A program made the position numbers and the translations under genes. A model generated the notes under the pieces. That model was given only the letters and a program-made list of their open reading frames with translations. It was not told the DNA's origin and did no database searches. DNA of 37,572 nucleotides, from assembly GCA_002897635.1 (NCBI GenBank), contig BDTD01000016.1, forward strand, positions 1 to 37,572. The letters run 5' to 3'. The stretch comes from a bacterium BMS3Abin11 (GTDB lineage Bacteria; Pseudomonadota; Gammaproteobacteria; BMS3Bbin11). This document shows positions 15,914 to 23,528 of the stretch, in pieces (positions within the stretch are counted from its first letter, which is position 1; every line of letters starts with the position of its first letter).

Positions 15914-16489
15914 ATGAAATACGCTACTTTAAAAATTCTTGCTATATTTTTTGCTATCGTAATTGTATCGCCTGCCAGGGCAGACTATCAGGAAAGTAGT
16001 GATACCTATTATGATCAGGCTAAGGTGCTCTCTGCTGTGCCTGTTTATCAAACCGTGAGTGTTAGTACACCGCGCCGGGAATGCCGTCAGGTACCGGCTG
16101 TATACTCTGGTCGAGGACATGCCGGCAATCCTTACAAATCCGCTACACCGATTGTACTTGGTAGTATCGTAGGTGCCGCTATCGGTAATCGGTTCGGACA
16201 GGGTACCGGCAAGACTGTTGGTACCATTGCAGGGGGTATACTCGGGGGGTCTGTTGCACGTGATGCTCAGTATCGATACGGTAATCAGTCGCGTGGGCAT
16301 GCTTATGGACACTCTACCATGCGCACAACGACACGCTGTGACACCTATGAGAATTACCATAATGAAGAAAGGATTGGCGGCTATCAGGTAAAATACCGTT
16401 ATAATGGCCGTGTTTATCAGACCCGGACTGATACTGACCCGGGTAAGAGGATGCAGGTAAGGGTTAGTGTAGTGCCTGCTGAAGACTAA
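15914..16489 (+). CDS. Glycine-zipper 2TM envelope protein
   Basis: The protein has a signal peptide (KILAIFFAIVIVSPARA) and a central Gly-rich double segment, PIVLGSIVGAAIGNRFGQGTG then TVGTIAGGILGGSVARDA, the glycine zipper of the Rickettsia 17-kDa antigen/YmgG type. The C-terminal part is basic and Tyr-rich and includes a CDTYENY stretch and a YQVKYRYNGRVYQTRT beta motif often seen in these proteins. It should lie in the periplasm or at the outer membrane; its function is not established. The ATG at 15914 is chosen because AAGGAG lies seven bases upstream; an ATG at 15908 is too close. Confidence 0.8.
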   Translation: MKYATLKILAIFFAIVIVSPARADYQESSDTYYDQAKVLSAVPVYQTVSVSTPRRECRQVPAVYSGRGHAGNPYKSATPIVLGSIVGAAIGNRFGQGTGKTVGTIAGGILGGSVARDAQYRYGNQSRGHAYGHSTMRTTTRCDTYENYHNEERIGGYQVKYRYNGRVYQTRTDTDPGKRMQVRVSVVPAED

Positions 16490-16502
16490 GTTCTTATTAA
16501 GT

Positions 16503-16642
16503 CCGTCATTGCACCCTTCGGGCATTTCCTGCAGGATGGCTTTAGCCATCCTTGCGGTCACGAGCACCGTAGCGCGGCAATCTCATGATGTATATCCAGC
16601 CGTCAGGAGATTGCTTCGTCACTTCTCTACTCACAATGACGG
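16503..16642. repeat. MITE-like repeat with CCGTCATTG / CAATGACGG ends
   Basis: CCGTCATTG (16503-16511) and CAATGACGG (16634-16642) are perfect inverted ends. Inside are GCACCGTAGCGCGGCAATCTC and GGAGATTGCTTCGTCAC, fragments known from dispersed repeats in many proteobacterial genomes, and a GGATGGCTTTAGCCATCC hairpin that may end the upstream transcript. Confidence 0.6.
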
Positions 16643-16664
16643 TAGTTAGAAGCCTGGAGTTACG

Positions 16665-16916
16665 ATGCGACTGCTGAGAAATGTTTTTATTATCATGATG
16701 CTGATTTCATTTCAGCTGGCCGCCGCTGGTAAGCGTCAGTATTATACAATCGATGAGATGGCATCCCGGATACAGAAGCAAACTGGTGCACAGATTCTCT
16801 CGGCAGATATACAACAGACAAAACGGGGAAAGATCTACCGTTTCAAGGTAAATAAGAAAGGTCGTGTCAGGGTATTGCTGATGCGGCCTGATGGGACACG
16901 TATCAATCGGAGATAG
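16665..16916 (+). CDS. Small exported PepSY-like protein
   Basis: This 83-residue protein has a signal peptide (LLRNVFIIMMLISFQLAAA) and a mature part of about 60 residues: YYTIDEMASRIQKQTGAQIL, then IYRFKVNKKGRVRVLLMRPDG. This helix-then-beta pattern resembles PepSY domains, which often accompany PhoP/PhoQ-type systems as periplasmic modulators. The gene lies nine bases before the response regulator and has GGAG upstream of its ATG, so it is probably the first gene of that operon. A role in tuning the sensor kinase is an inference. Confidence 0.7.
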   Translation: MRLLRNVFIIMMLISFQLAAAGKRQYYTIDEMASRIQKQTGAQILSADIQQTKRGKIYRFKVNKKGRVRVLLMRPDGTRINRR

Positions 16917-16924
16917 TAGATCTG

Positions 16925-17611
16925 ATGCGTATCCTTATCATAGAAGATGAAAAGAACTTGCGTGAGCAGTTACTTATGCGGCTACAGAGGCAGGGTTATG
17001 CCGTGGATGCAGCGAGTGATGGTGAAGAAGGTCTTTTTCTGGCGATGGAACATCCATTCGATGCCGCTGTCATTGACTTAGGCTTGCCAAAACTGTCTGG
17101 TATTGAAGTTATCAGGCAGCTTCGCAGCCAGGGTTCAGTATTGCCAATTCTGATACTGACCGCGCGCTCGCGCTGGGAAGAAAAAGTAGAGGGGCTGGAA
17201 GCAGGTGGTGATGATTACCTTGCCAAACCCTTCCATATCGAAGAGTTGCAGGCACGATTACGTGCGTTAATCCGTCGTTCTGTGGGCAGTGGCGACAGTG
17301 AGATGCGATGCGGCCCGATCACCTTAAATACACGTAAACAGTCCATAACAGTGGATGGAAAAGAACTCGAGCTGACTGCCTATGAATACAAGGTGATCGA
17401 GTATCTCATGTTGCACGCGGGTGAAGTGGTCTCCAAGACGCTGTTGACAGAGCATATTTACGATCAGGACTTTGATCTCGACAGTAATGTCATTGAGGTG
17501 TTCATCGGCCGCTTGCGCAAGAAGCTTGACCCCGAAAATATTTACAAACCTATCGAGACATTACGTGGAAGGGGATACCGTTTCACGCTTAGCAGTGAAT
17601 CCTGGCAGTGA
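16925..17611 (+). CDS. OmpR/PhoP-family response regulator
   Basis: This 228-residue protein has a receiver domain (RILIIEDEKNLREQL; phospho-acceptor Asp51 in VIDLGLP; TAR; Lys in DDYLAKPF) and a C-terminal winged helix (LTAYEYKVIEYLMLHAGEVV, then DSNVIEVFIGRLRKKL and TLRGRGYRF). It binds DNA when phosphorylated by the partner kinase encoded four bases downstream. The resemblance is closest to PhoP-type regulators. The targets, and whether it senses magnesium or antimicrobial peptides, cannot be told here. Confidence 0.93.
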   Translation: MRILIIEDEKNLREQLLMRLQRQGYAVDAASDGEEGLFLAMEHPFDAAVIDLGLPKLSGIEVIRQLRSQGSVLPILILTARSRWEEKVEGLEAGGDDYLAKPFHIEELQARLRALIRRSVGSGDSEMRCGPITLNTRKQSITVDGKELELTAYEYKVIEYLMLHAGEVVSKTLLTEHIYDQDFDLDSNVIEVFIGRLRKKLDPENIYKPIETLRGRGYRFTLSSESWQ

Positions 17612-17614
17612 ATT

Positions 17615-18970
17615 TTGAACAGGGCTTCTTTACAAACACGTCTATTACTTACAGCCTCAATCATATTGACTGTCTTTCTGGGCCTGACAGGCATAGCGTT
17701 GTTTCAGGCCTTCCAGAGCAGTTCTGAACGAGCAGAGCAGGGAAAACTGGAAGGGCAGTTATATGGCTTGCTGGGTGCAGCTGAGCTTGATTCAGCGGGG
17801 AAACTGGTGATGGCATCCGATCTCGCGGAGCCACGATTTTCCCTTCCTGAATCCGGGCTGGTTGCTGAAATAATCGATGATCAGGGCAAGGTTATCTGGC
17901 AATCTGTTTCTACTCTGGGAATGAAGCTGCCGGCACAGAAAGTTTTAGGCGTCGATGAATCCCGTTTTCAGCGACTACCGGTAAACGATAACGCATGGTT
18001 TAGTTTCAGCTACGGCATTGCCTGGGTTGATGAACAGGGCAAAGAACATCGCTACAGCTTCAGGGTGATGGAAAGCCCGCAGGCCTTTAATCAACAGGCC
18101 GAGCAATTTCGCCGGACGCTAATCGTCTGGTTAACGGCTGCTGCTCTGATATTACTGGTAGTACAGGTGATGGTATTGCGCTGGAGCCTGCGGCCGCTAA
18201 GGCGTATTGAAGCTGAAGTTCATCAGGTCGAAAGAGGCGAGCGGGAACAATTGACAGAAAATTATCCCAGAGAACTCAACGGGCTTGCCGCCAGCTTAAA
18301 TTTATTACTGGTCAATGAACGACGCCATTTGCAACGTTACAGAAATACTCTTGCCGACCTCGCACACAGTATAAAGACACCGCTGGCGGTATTGCGCGGT
18401 GTGGCAGATTCATCCACCGACAAAGATGGCAACCGGCACGTGATTGAGGAGGAAGTCGGCAGGATGGATAACATTGTTGAATATCAATTGCAGAAAGCAG
18501 CCACCGCGGGGAGTACGAGTCTAACATCTGGTATTGCCATATTGCCGGTAGCAGAGCGTTTGATAACCTCTTTGCAAAAAGTCTATCGAGATAAATCTAT
18601 TTCCTACACCGTGGTAATTGATAAGAAAGCAACTTTCAGAGGTGAGAAAGGTGACCTGATGGAAGTCATCGGCAACCTGCTCGACAATGCAAGCAAATGG
18701 TGCAAGTCCAGGGTGTCGTTTACGGTTAAAACACTAAAATCAGAAACAGCCACACAAGATAGACACTCATTTATCATCGAGGATGATGGGCCGGGCATGG
18801 CAGAAGATCAACTGGGAAAATTATTACAGCGCGGTGCAAGAGGGGATGTGCAAACGCCGGGGCATGGGATTGGTCTGGCAGTAGTCAGGGAGATTATTGA
18901 GGCTTATGGGGGGGAATTGGTGATCGCACGGTCGGAGATGGGAGGGGCCAGGGTTGAGGTGGTGATTTAA
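17615..18970 (+). CDS. PhoQ-like sensor histidine kinase
   Basis: This 451-residue protein has a first membrane segment at about 11-32, a periplasmic domain of about 130 residues, a second segment at about 168-188, a HAMP-like linker, the H-box LADLAHSIKTPLAVLRG with phospho-acceptor His251, the N-box VIGNLLDNASKW, and G-boxes EDDGPGM and GHGIGLAVV. The start is TTG, three bases after the regulator stop, with no better start nearby. The final codons (GGARVEVVI) and the bases after them run into a purine tract of the GGAGGAAAGG type. It should phosphorylate the regulator at 16925-17611. Confidence 0.92.
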   Translation: MNRASLQTRLLLTASIILTVFLGLTGIALFQAFQSSSERAEQGKLEGQLYGLLGAAELDSAGKLVMASDLAEPRFSLPESGLVAEIIDDQGKVIWQSVSTLGMKLPAQKVLGVDESRFQRLPVNDNAWFSFSYGIAWVDEQGKEHRYSFRVMESPQAFNQQAEQFRRTLIVWLTAAALILLVVQVMVLRWSLRPLRRIEAEVHQVERGEREQLTENYPRELNGLAASLNLLLVNERRHLQRYRNTLADLAHSIKTPLAVLRGVADSSTDKDGNRHVIEEEVGRMDNIVEYQLQKAATAGSTSLTSGIAILPVAERLITSLQKVYRDKSISYTVVIDKKATFRGEKGDLMEVIGNLLDNASKWCKSRVSFTVKTLKSETATQDRHSFIIEDDGPGMAEDQLGKLLQRGARGDVQTPGHGIGLAVVREIIEAYGGELVIARSEMGGARVEVVI

Positions 18971-19035
18971 GGAGGAAAGGAGAAAGCTTAAAGGAAGTAT
19001 ACAGTCATTTATGGTTTCATCTTTGATGGCAAAAA

Positions 19036-19058
19036 AAACCCGGCACTAAGCCGGGTTT
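19036..19058 (-). terminator. Rho-independent terminator of rpoH
   Basis: AAACCCGGC (19036-19044) and GCCGGGTTT (19050-19058) form a perfect stem with a five-base loop. On the minus strand it is followed by a run of eight T, so it ends the rpoH transcript. It may also slow transcription coming from the two-component operon. Confidence 0.85.
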
Positions 19059-19083
19059 ATTCGGTTACACAATGGTTTTTTAT

Positions 19084-19944
19084 TTATGCTACTAGTTCGC
19101 CTTTCATCAGGCTAAATGCCTTTTTTTCAATCTGACGAATACGTTCAGCCGAAACCCCATACTTGTCAGCCAACTCAGTCAGAGTGGTCTTTTTGTCGTC
19201 TGGGTTCAACCAGCGCTGCTGGACGATGTCCTGACTGCGCTCATCAAGTTGTGCCAGAGCTGCACTCAGTTTTTCGTGATTACTACTGGTGGCGGTATCC
19301 TTTTCATACAGGTTCTCCGGATTGTAACGATTGTCCGCAAGATAGCCTGCTGGTGCAATATAAGCGGTATCGTCATCGATATCCGAGCCCATATCAAAAG
19401 CGACATCGGTACCGCTCATGCGAGATTCCATTTCCTGTACCGTCTTTTCAGGTACATCAAGATTGTCAGACAGAGTCTTTACGTCGTCCGGGTTCATCCA
19501 GCCCAGGCGTTTGCGGCTCTTACGCAGGTTGAAAAACAGTTTGCGCTGCGCCTTGGTGGTGGCAACTTTGACGATGCGCCAGTTTTTCAACACATAGTCA
19601 TAGATCTCAGAACGAATCCAGTGCATGGCAAATGACACCAGGCGGACACCGCGATCCGGGTCATAATTCTTTACAGCCTTCATCAGGCCGATGTTGCCTT
19701 CCTGGATCAGGTCAGCCAGTGGTAGTCCGTATCCGGTAAATCCCCTGGCAGTACGAACGACAAAACGCATGTGAGAATAGATCAGCTGTCGTGCAGCATC
19801 GAGATCTTCCTCGTTGCGATATCGCGTAGCCAGTGATTTTTCTTCATCGGCAGTCAACATGGGCGCTGCATTAACAGTCTGGAGAAAACTCGACAGACCG
19901 ACATCGACTGGTACAGCCGAAATAACTGGTAGCGTCTTATGCAT
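19084..19944 (-). CDS. rpoH: Heat-shock sigma factor sigma32
   Basis: The protein of 286 residues fits RpoH (284 in E. coli). It has region 2 with LIQEGNIGLMKAVKNYDPDRGVRLVSFAMHWIRSEIYDY, here as several conserved blocks including GNIGLMKAVKNYDP, the RpoH-box area (TTKAQRKLFFNLRKSRKRL), and region 4 with TLTELADKYGVSAERIRQIE for the -35 element. It directs RNA polymerase to heat-shock promoters. The ATG at 19944 is chosen because GGGAGGTT lies six bases upstream; an in-frame TTG at 19965 is unlikely. It follows ftsX as in other gammaproteobacteria but has its own promoter, over which a CIRCE operator lies. Confidence 0.95.
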   Translation of the reverse strand: MHKTLPVISAVPVDVGLSSFLQTVNAAPMLTADEEKSLATRYRNEEDLDAARQLIYSHMRFVVRTARGFTGYGLPLADLIQEGNIGLMKAVKNYDPDRGVRLVSFAMHWIRSEIYDYVLKNWRIVKVATTKAQRKLFFNLRKSRKRLGWMNPDDVKTLSDNLDVPEKTVQEMESRMSGTDVAFDMGSDIDDDTAYIAPAGYLADNRYNPENLYEKDTATSSNHEKLSAALAQLDERSQDIVQQRWLNPDDKKTTLTELADKYGVSAERIRQIEKKAFSLMKGELVA

Positions 19945-19977
19945 GGATTTAACCTCCCAAAACAATATATTAAGTAT

Positions 19978-20007
19978 ATTTTAGCACTCATAATATTTGA
20001 GTGCCAA
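19978..20007 (-). promoter_or_regulatory. Inferred rpoH promoter
   Basis: On the minus strand TTGGCA (20007-20002) and TAAAAT (19983-19978) are separated by 18 bases. This would start transcription about 25 bases before the rpoH ATG. The assignment is by pattern only. Confidence 0.45.
19981..20007. promoter_or_regulatory. CIRCE operator (HrcA site) at rpoH
   Basis: TTAGCACTC (19981-19989), nine spacer bases and GAGTGCCAA (19999-20007) match the CIRCE consensus TTAGCACTC-N9-GAGTGCTAA at 17 of 18 positions. It overlies the inferred promoter, 37 bases before the start codon, the usual position for HrcA repression. Confidence 0.85.
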
Positions 20008-20067
20008 TTTCAACAAAAGTTCAATGGTTTTTGTTGTTGTAAGTTATTGATTTAGCAGGACTCAGGT

Positions 20068-20100
20068 TTCAAAGGAAAGGAGGAAAGGGGTAAGAAAAAG
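20068..20100. repeat. Polypurine tract in the ftsX-rpoH gap
   Basis: AAAGGAAAGGAGGAAAGGGG and following bases repeat the purine motif seen at 14176-14214 and 18970-18995, and the complement of the tracts at 9777-9815 and 14299-14338. Confidence 0.55.
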
Positions 20101-20183
20101 GGTTGCGATTTTGAATTTCCTTTTCCTCTGCTTTTAAAGGCGCCATCGCGGTGAATGTCCGTAATCCGTGAATCCTAAACCGG

Positions 20184-21113
20184 TCAGTACCGCCCTTTAC
20201 CCGGCTCAAACTGCCTGAGGTAAACACCCACGGTAACTCTGGCCGACAACCAGCCAAGCAGTGCACCGCTACTGGTTAATATCAATGATGGTAGGAGTTG
20301 CAGGGGATCCAGGCCAAAACTGATGCTGTACAAAGATGACAAAGAGCTGGCGGGTTTACTGATGAAGGAAAAAAGTAGAAAGATCACCAGCAGGGCAAGC
20401 AGACCACCGAACAGGCCCTGTAGCATGCCGGAATAGAGGAAGGAGCGGCGCACAAAGGCATCTGTACCACCGATTAGTTTAATGATACGAATTTCCTCCT
20501 GTCGGTTTACGATTGCCAGGCGTATGGTGTTACCGATGACCAGGAAAACTCCCAGGCCGAGGATAATGGCAATGACCCAGACAGCACGGGTAGCAAGCTC
20601 CAGAAATGCGGTCAGTCGCTTTATCCATTCGAGATCAAACTGCGACAGCTCCACCGGTTCCAGTTTTCCCAGTTCATTGATAAGGCCTGCCAGTTTTTCC
20701 GGCGAGCGCGCCACCCTGTCCTCCGGATAGGCCAGTAACACAACCGGCAAAGGGTTATCAGACAGGGAATTCAGCGCATCTTTCAGACCGGATCTTAATT
20801 TAAATTCTTCCATTGCCTGATCAGGGGTGATCATCTCTATATATTTTATATCGGGATGCTGTGCAAGAGACTGTTGTAGATCTTTTGCCTGCTTGATGCT
20901 TATATCAGGAGTGAGGAAGAGTGAGATTTTTGCTCCATGTTCAAACTCCGCCGTAAATTTATGGATGTTTTCCAGCGTGGCAAACATAGCGCCTGGCAAC
21001 GCCAGTGCAATGCCAATTACCGAGATACTAAGAACACTTGAGAATGAGTTGCGGCTCAGGTCGCCAAGTGAGCCGACCAGGGTCTGCAGGTGTCGTGTTA
21101 GCCAGACGATCAT
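20184..21113 (-). CDS. ftsX: Cell division protein FtsX
   Basis: This 309-residue protein has a cytoplasmic N-terminus, a first membrane helix (VLSISVIGIALALPGAMF), a periplasmic domain of about 130 residues, and three further helices toward the C-terminus (VIAIILGLGVFLVIGN, GLFGGLLALLVIFLLF, and LLPSLILTSSGALLGW). NTIRLAIVNRQEEIRIIKLIGGTDAFVRRSF is the conserved cytoplasmic stretch of the family. With FtsE it forms an ABC-like complex at the division ring that activates murein hydrolases. Its start overlaps the ftsE stop by four bases. Confidence 0.95.
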   Translation of the reverse strand: MIVWLTRHLQTLVGSLGDLSRNSFSSVLSISVIGIALALPGAMFATLENIHKFTAEFEHGAKISLFLTPDISIKQAKDLQQSLAQHPDIKYIEMITPDQAMEEFKLRSGLKDALNSLSDNPLPVVLLAYPEDRVARSPEKLAGLINELGKLEPVELSQFDLEWIKRLTAFLELATRAVWVIAIILGLGVFLVIGNTIRLAIVNRQEEIRIIKLIGGTDAFVRRSFLYSGMLQGLFGGLLALLVIFLLFSFISKPASSLSSLYSISFGLDPLQLLPSLILTSSGALLGWLSARVTVGVYLRQFEPGKGRY

Positions 21114-21787
21114 GGTTGTGCGGCATTCGTCTGTTGGGTCATGCGGCCATCCACCAGGGTCAGGCTGCGTTTGCCAAGACGTTTGATATGACGCAGGTCA
21201 TGGGTGGCGACCAGTACGGTTACACCATGATAATTAAAGTCATGAAACAGGTCGAAAATTTCATCTGAAAGGCCGGAATCAAGGTTTCCCGTTGGTTCAT
21301 CTGCTACCAGCAGGCTGGGTCGGTTCACCACAGCCCGGGCTATGCCAACACGCTGTTGTTCTCCCCCGGATAAGGTGATGGGTTTAGCCTGGTCGTGGTT
21401 TAGCAAGCCGACTTTGTCCAGTGCTGCATGAACCCGGCGACGCAGATCGCGAGGGTGGAAGCCACTGACGATTAAGGGCAGGGCAACATTATCAAAGACA
21501 CTGAGATTATAGAGTAATTTGTGATCCTGAAAAACCATTCCAATCTGGCGCCTGAAATAGGGTATGGTGCGCCGCTTAAGGCGCCCCAGATTTTGTCCGT
21601 TTACGATGACCTGTCCGCTTGTTGCGTGTTCTATCAGGGTAACCAGCCGTAACAGCGTGCTTTTGCCAGCACCGGAATGTCCGGTAAGAAAGACCATCTC
21701 ACCCTTATTTATTACAAAAGTGACATCACGCAGGGCTTCATGGCCTTCGGGATAGCGTTTTGAGACCTTGCTGAATTCAATCAGCAT
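21110..21787 (-). CDS. ftsE: Cell division ATPase FtsE
   Basis: The 225-residue ABC ATPase has Walker A GHSGAGKST (36-44), the signature LSGGEQQRVGIARAV, Walker B LLVADEPTGNLD and the H-loop VATHD. Length and sequence fit FtsE. It powers FtsX. Its ATG lies directly at the end of a 532-bp palindromic element that separates it from ftsY, so the usual coupling to ftsY may be lost or altered. Confidence 0.95.
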   Translation of the reverse strand: MLIEFSKVSKRYPEGHEALRDVTFVINKGEMVFLTGHSGAGKSTLLRLVTLIEHATSGQVIVNGQNLGRLKRRTIPYFRRQIGMVFQDHKLLYNLSVFDNVALPLIVSGFHPRDLRRRVHAALDKVGLLNHDQAKPITLSGGEQQRVGIARAVVNRPSLLVADEPTGNLDSGLSDEIFDLFHDFNYHGVTVLVATHDLRHIKRLGKRSLTLVDGRMTQQTNAAQP

Positions 21788-21788
21788 A

Positions 21789-22320
21789 AGTGTAGTGTTT
21801 CATAGTATTTAACGATTAAGCGTGACGAGAAGCTGTTAGCTACTAGTGCTCCTTCAACCTGATAATGACGGGTTCAGTTAGCTTGTCAAGGCTCATGGCA
21901 AGGCGCGCCTCGCAGGCAATGGTTATTCCCTTGTCCAAGAGGCGCAACGTAGTCCATGGGCGTTGACAAGCTAACCCAAAGGGCGCCCCTGTTGTGTCTC
22001 GCCGCTTCGTTCCAGCGCTTGCCAAGGGAATAACCATTACCTTCGCACTGCGCCTTGCTGCGAAACGCCACAGGGACGCTGAACCCGTCATTATCAGGTT
22101 GAAGGAACACTAGGCAGGTTTCGTAGCGAATGGTTGCTCCCTTTGCAAGGAACCTAACGCCGTAGATGACGGTTTCTCGCCGCGCCCGAAGGGAGGCCCA
22201 CAAATGGCTCAATACGGCGTTGCAGCTCTTGCCAAGGGAATAACAATTGCCTGCAAACTGCGCCTTGTCTTGAACCATTTGTGAGCCTCTTAATCGTTAA
22301 ATACTATGAAACACTACACT
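21789..22320. mobile_element. 532-bp palindromic element (outer), 32-bp terminal inverted repeats
   Basis: The left end (21789-21820, beginning AGTGTAGTGTTTCATAGTAT) and right end (22289-22320) are perfect inverted copies over 32 bases. The element fills the whole ftsY-ftsE spacer, and its right end covers part of the ftsY stop codon. There is no transposase gene inside. A second palindromic element is nested in it. Similar 25-base segments (GGCAATGGTTATTCCCTTG and its complement) occur four times inside in alternating orientation. Confidence 0.75.
21843..22113. mobile_element. Inner palindromic element, 35-bp terminal inverted repeats
   Basis: The left end (21843-21877, beginning CTAGTGCTCCTTCAACCTGA) and right end (22079-22113) are inverted copies with one mismatch in 35. 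The 271-bp unit has the same internal motif as the outer element, so I infer insertion of one family member into another. Confidence 0.7.
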
Positions 22321-23281
22321 ATAGTGTGTCACGGTTGAACAGGGCGCGGACAAAATCCCCGGCATTGAACTGGCGCAGATCATCAATCCCTTCACCAATT
22401 CCGATATAGCGTATGGGTAGTTTTGTTCGTTCAGCAATTGCGATAATAACACCGCCCTTTGCCGTGCCATCGAGCTTGGTCAGGCAAAGACCACTGACAT
22501 TGACACTTTCATTAAAACCTTGCAGCTGATGGATGGCGTTCTGGCCGATGCCAGCATCCAGCACAAGCAGGACCTCATGTGGTGCACCGGTTATTTTTTT
22601 ACTGGTTATGCGGTAGATTTTTTCCAGTTCCTGCATCAGGCCAACTGATGTATGCTGGCGTCCTGCGGTATCGATAATAACAATATCGCTGCTGCGAGAG
22701 ATGGCAGACTCCAGCGCATCGTGAACAACGGCGGCGGCATCCGCACCGGGTTGCTGAGCGATAACATGTACCTGGTTACGCTCGCCCCATATTTTTAACT
22801 GTTCACTGGCCGCAGCACGGAAGGTATCTCCTGCTGCAAGCAGGACAGACTTACCCTGTTGTACCAGCTGTGCGGTAATCTTGCCGATGGAAGTAGTTTT
22901 ACCGGCACCGTTAATGCCGATCACCAGAATAACAAATGGTTTTGTAGTCTCTGGGATCTCAAGTGGTACTTCAACCGGCTGCATGATTTCAAGGATGACC
23001 TCTTCCAGTGCAGGGTAAAGTGCTTCGGCATCCGTAATACGGTCGCGGCGGATGATGCTGTTCAGCCTTTGCATGATTTTCATGCTGGTTTCTACACCGA
23101 CATCGGCTAGAATAAGCAGCTCTTCCAGTTCATCGAGTGTTTGCTGGTCAATCTTTTTCCCAGCGCCAAATAGACCTGAGAGGCCACCTGACAGGGACTG
23201 CCGCGTGCGTGACAGGCTGTCGCGTAGACGCGAGAACAACCTGGGCTTGTTATTGTCTATGGTACGATCCTCCGAATACAT
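22319..23281 (-). CDS. ftsY: Signal recognition particle receptor FtsY
   Basis: This 320-residue protein is the NG domain of FtsY with only a short N-terminal part, lacking the long acidic region of E. coli FtsY. It shows GINGAGKTT (122-130), DTAGRQHTS, TKLDGTAKGG and the closing YIGIGEGIDDL motif. It receives ribosomes carrying inner-membrane proteins from the SRP. The stop codon TAG shares bases with the palindromic element downstream. Confidence 0.95.
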   Translation of the reverse strand: MYSEDRTIDNNKPRLFSRLRDSLSRTRQSLSGGLSGLFGAGKKIDQQTLDELEELLILADVGVETSMKIMQRLNSIIRRDRITDAEALYPALEEVILEIMQPVEVPLEIPETTKPFVILVIGINGAGKTTSIGKITAQLVQQGKSVLLAAGDTFRAAASEQLKIWGERNQVHVIAQQPGADAAAVVHDALESAISRSSDIVIIDTAGRQHTSVGLMQELEKIYRITSKKITGAPHEVLLVLDAGIGQNAIHQLQGFNESVNVSGLCLTKLDGTAKGGVIIAIAERTKLPIRYIGIGEGIDDLRQFNAGDFVRALFNRDTL

Positions 23282-23528
23282 AGGGCACCACTATTAATCC
23301 ATGAATATTCATCTTGCATCACAAATCGTCCCTTTCTGCGTTAAGAATCTTCGCAATAGCCTGGCTATTATGGGCGATCATTGCCTTGATATGTACGATT
23401 TGGGATACAATACTGATCTATCCAGAATTAATAGTGGTGCCCTGTATCGTACCATTCCCGGCAATGCTGAATGAAGGTAATAAGAGTGTTTCACACTGAC
23501 TATATTGATTTATTTTAAGGAAATAATA

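Noticed and set aside
23314-23499. 61-residue hydrophobic frame between ftsY and the M16 genes
   Set aside because: It has no convincing start or ribosome binding site and no recognised family; hydrophobic character alone is not enough.
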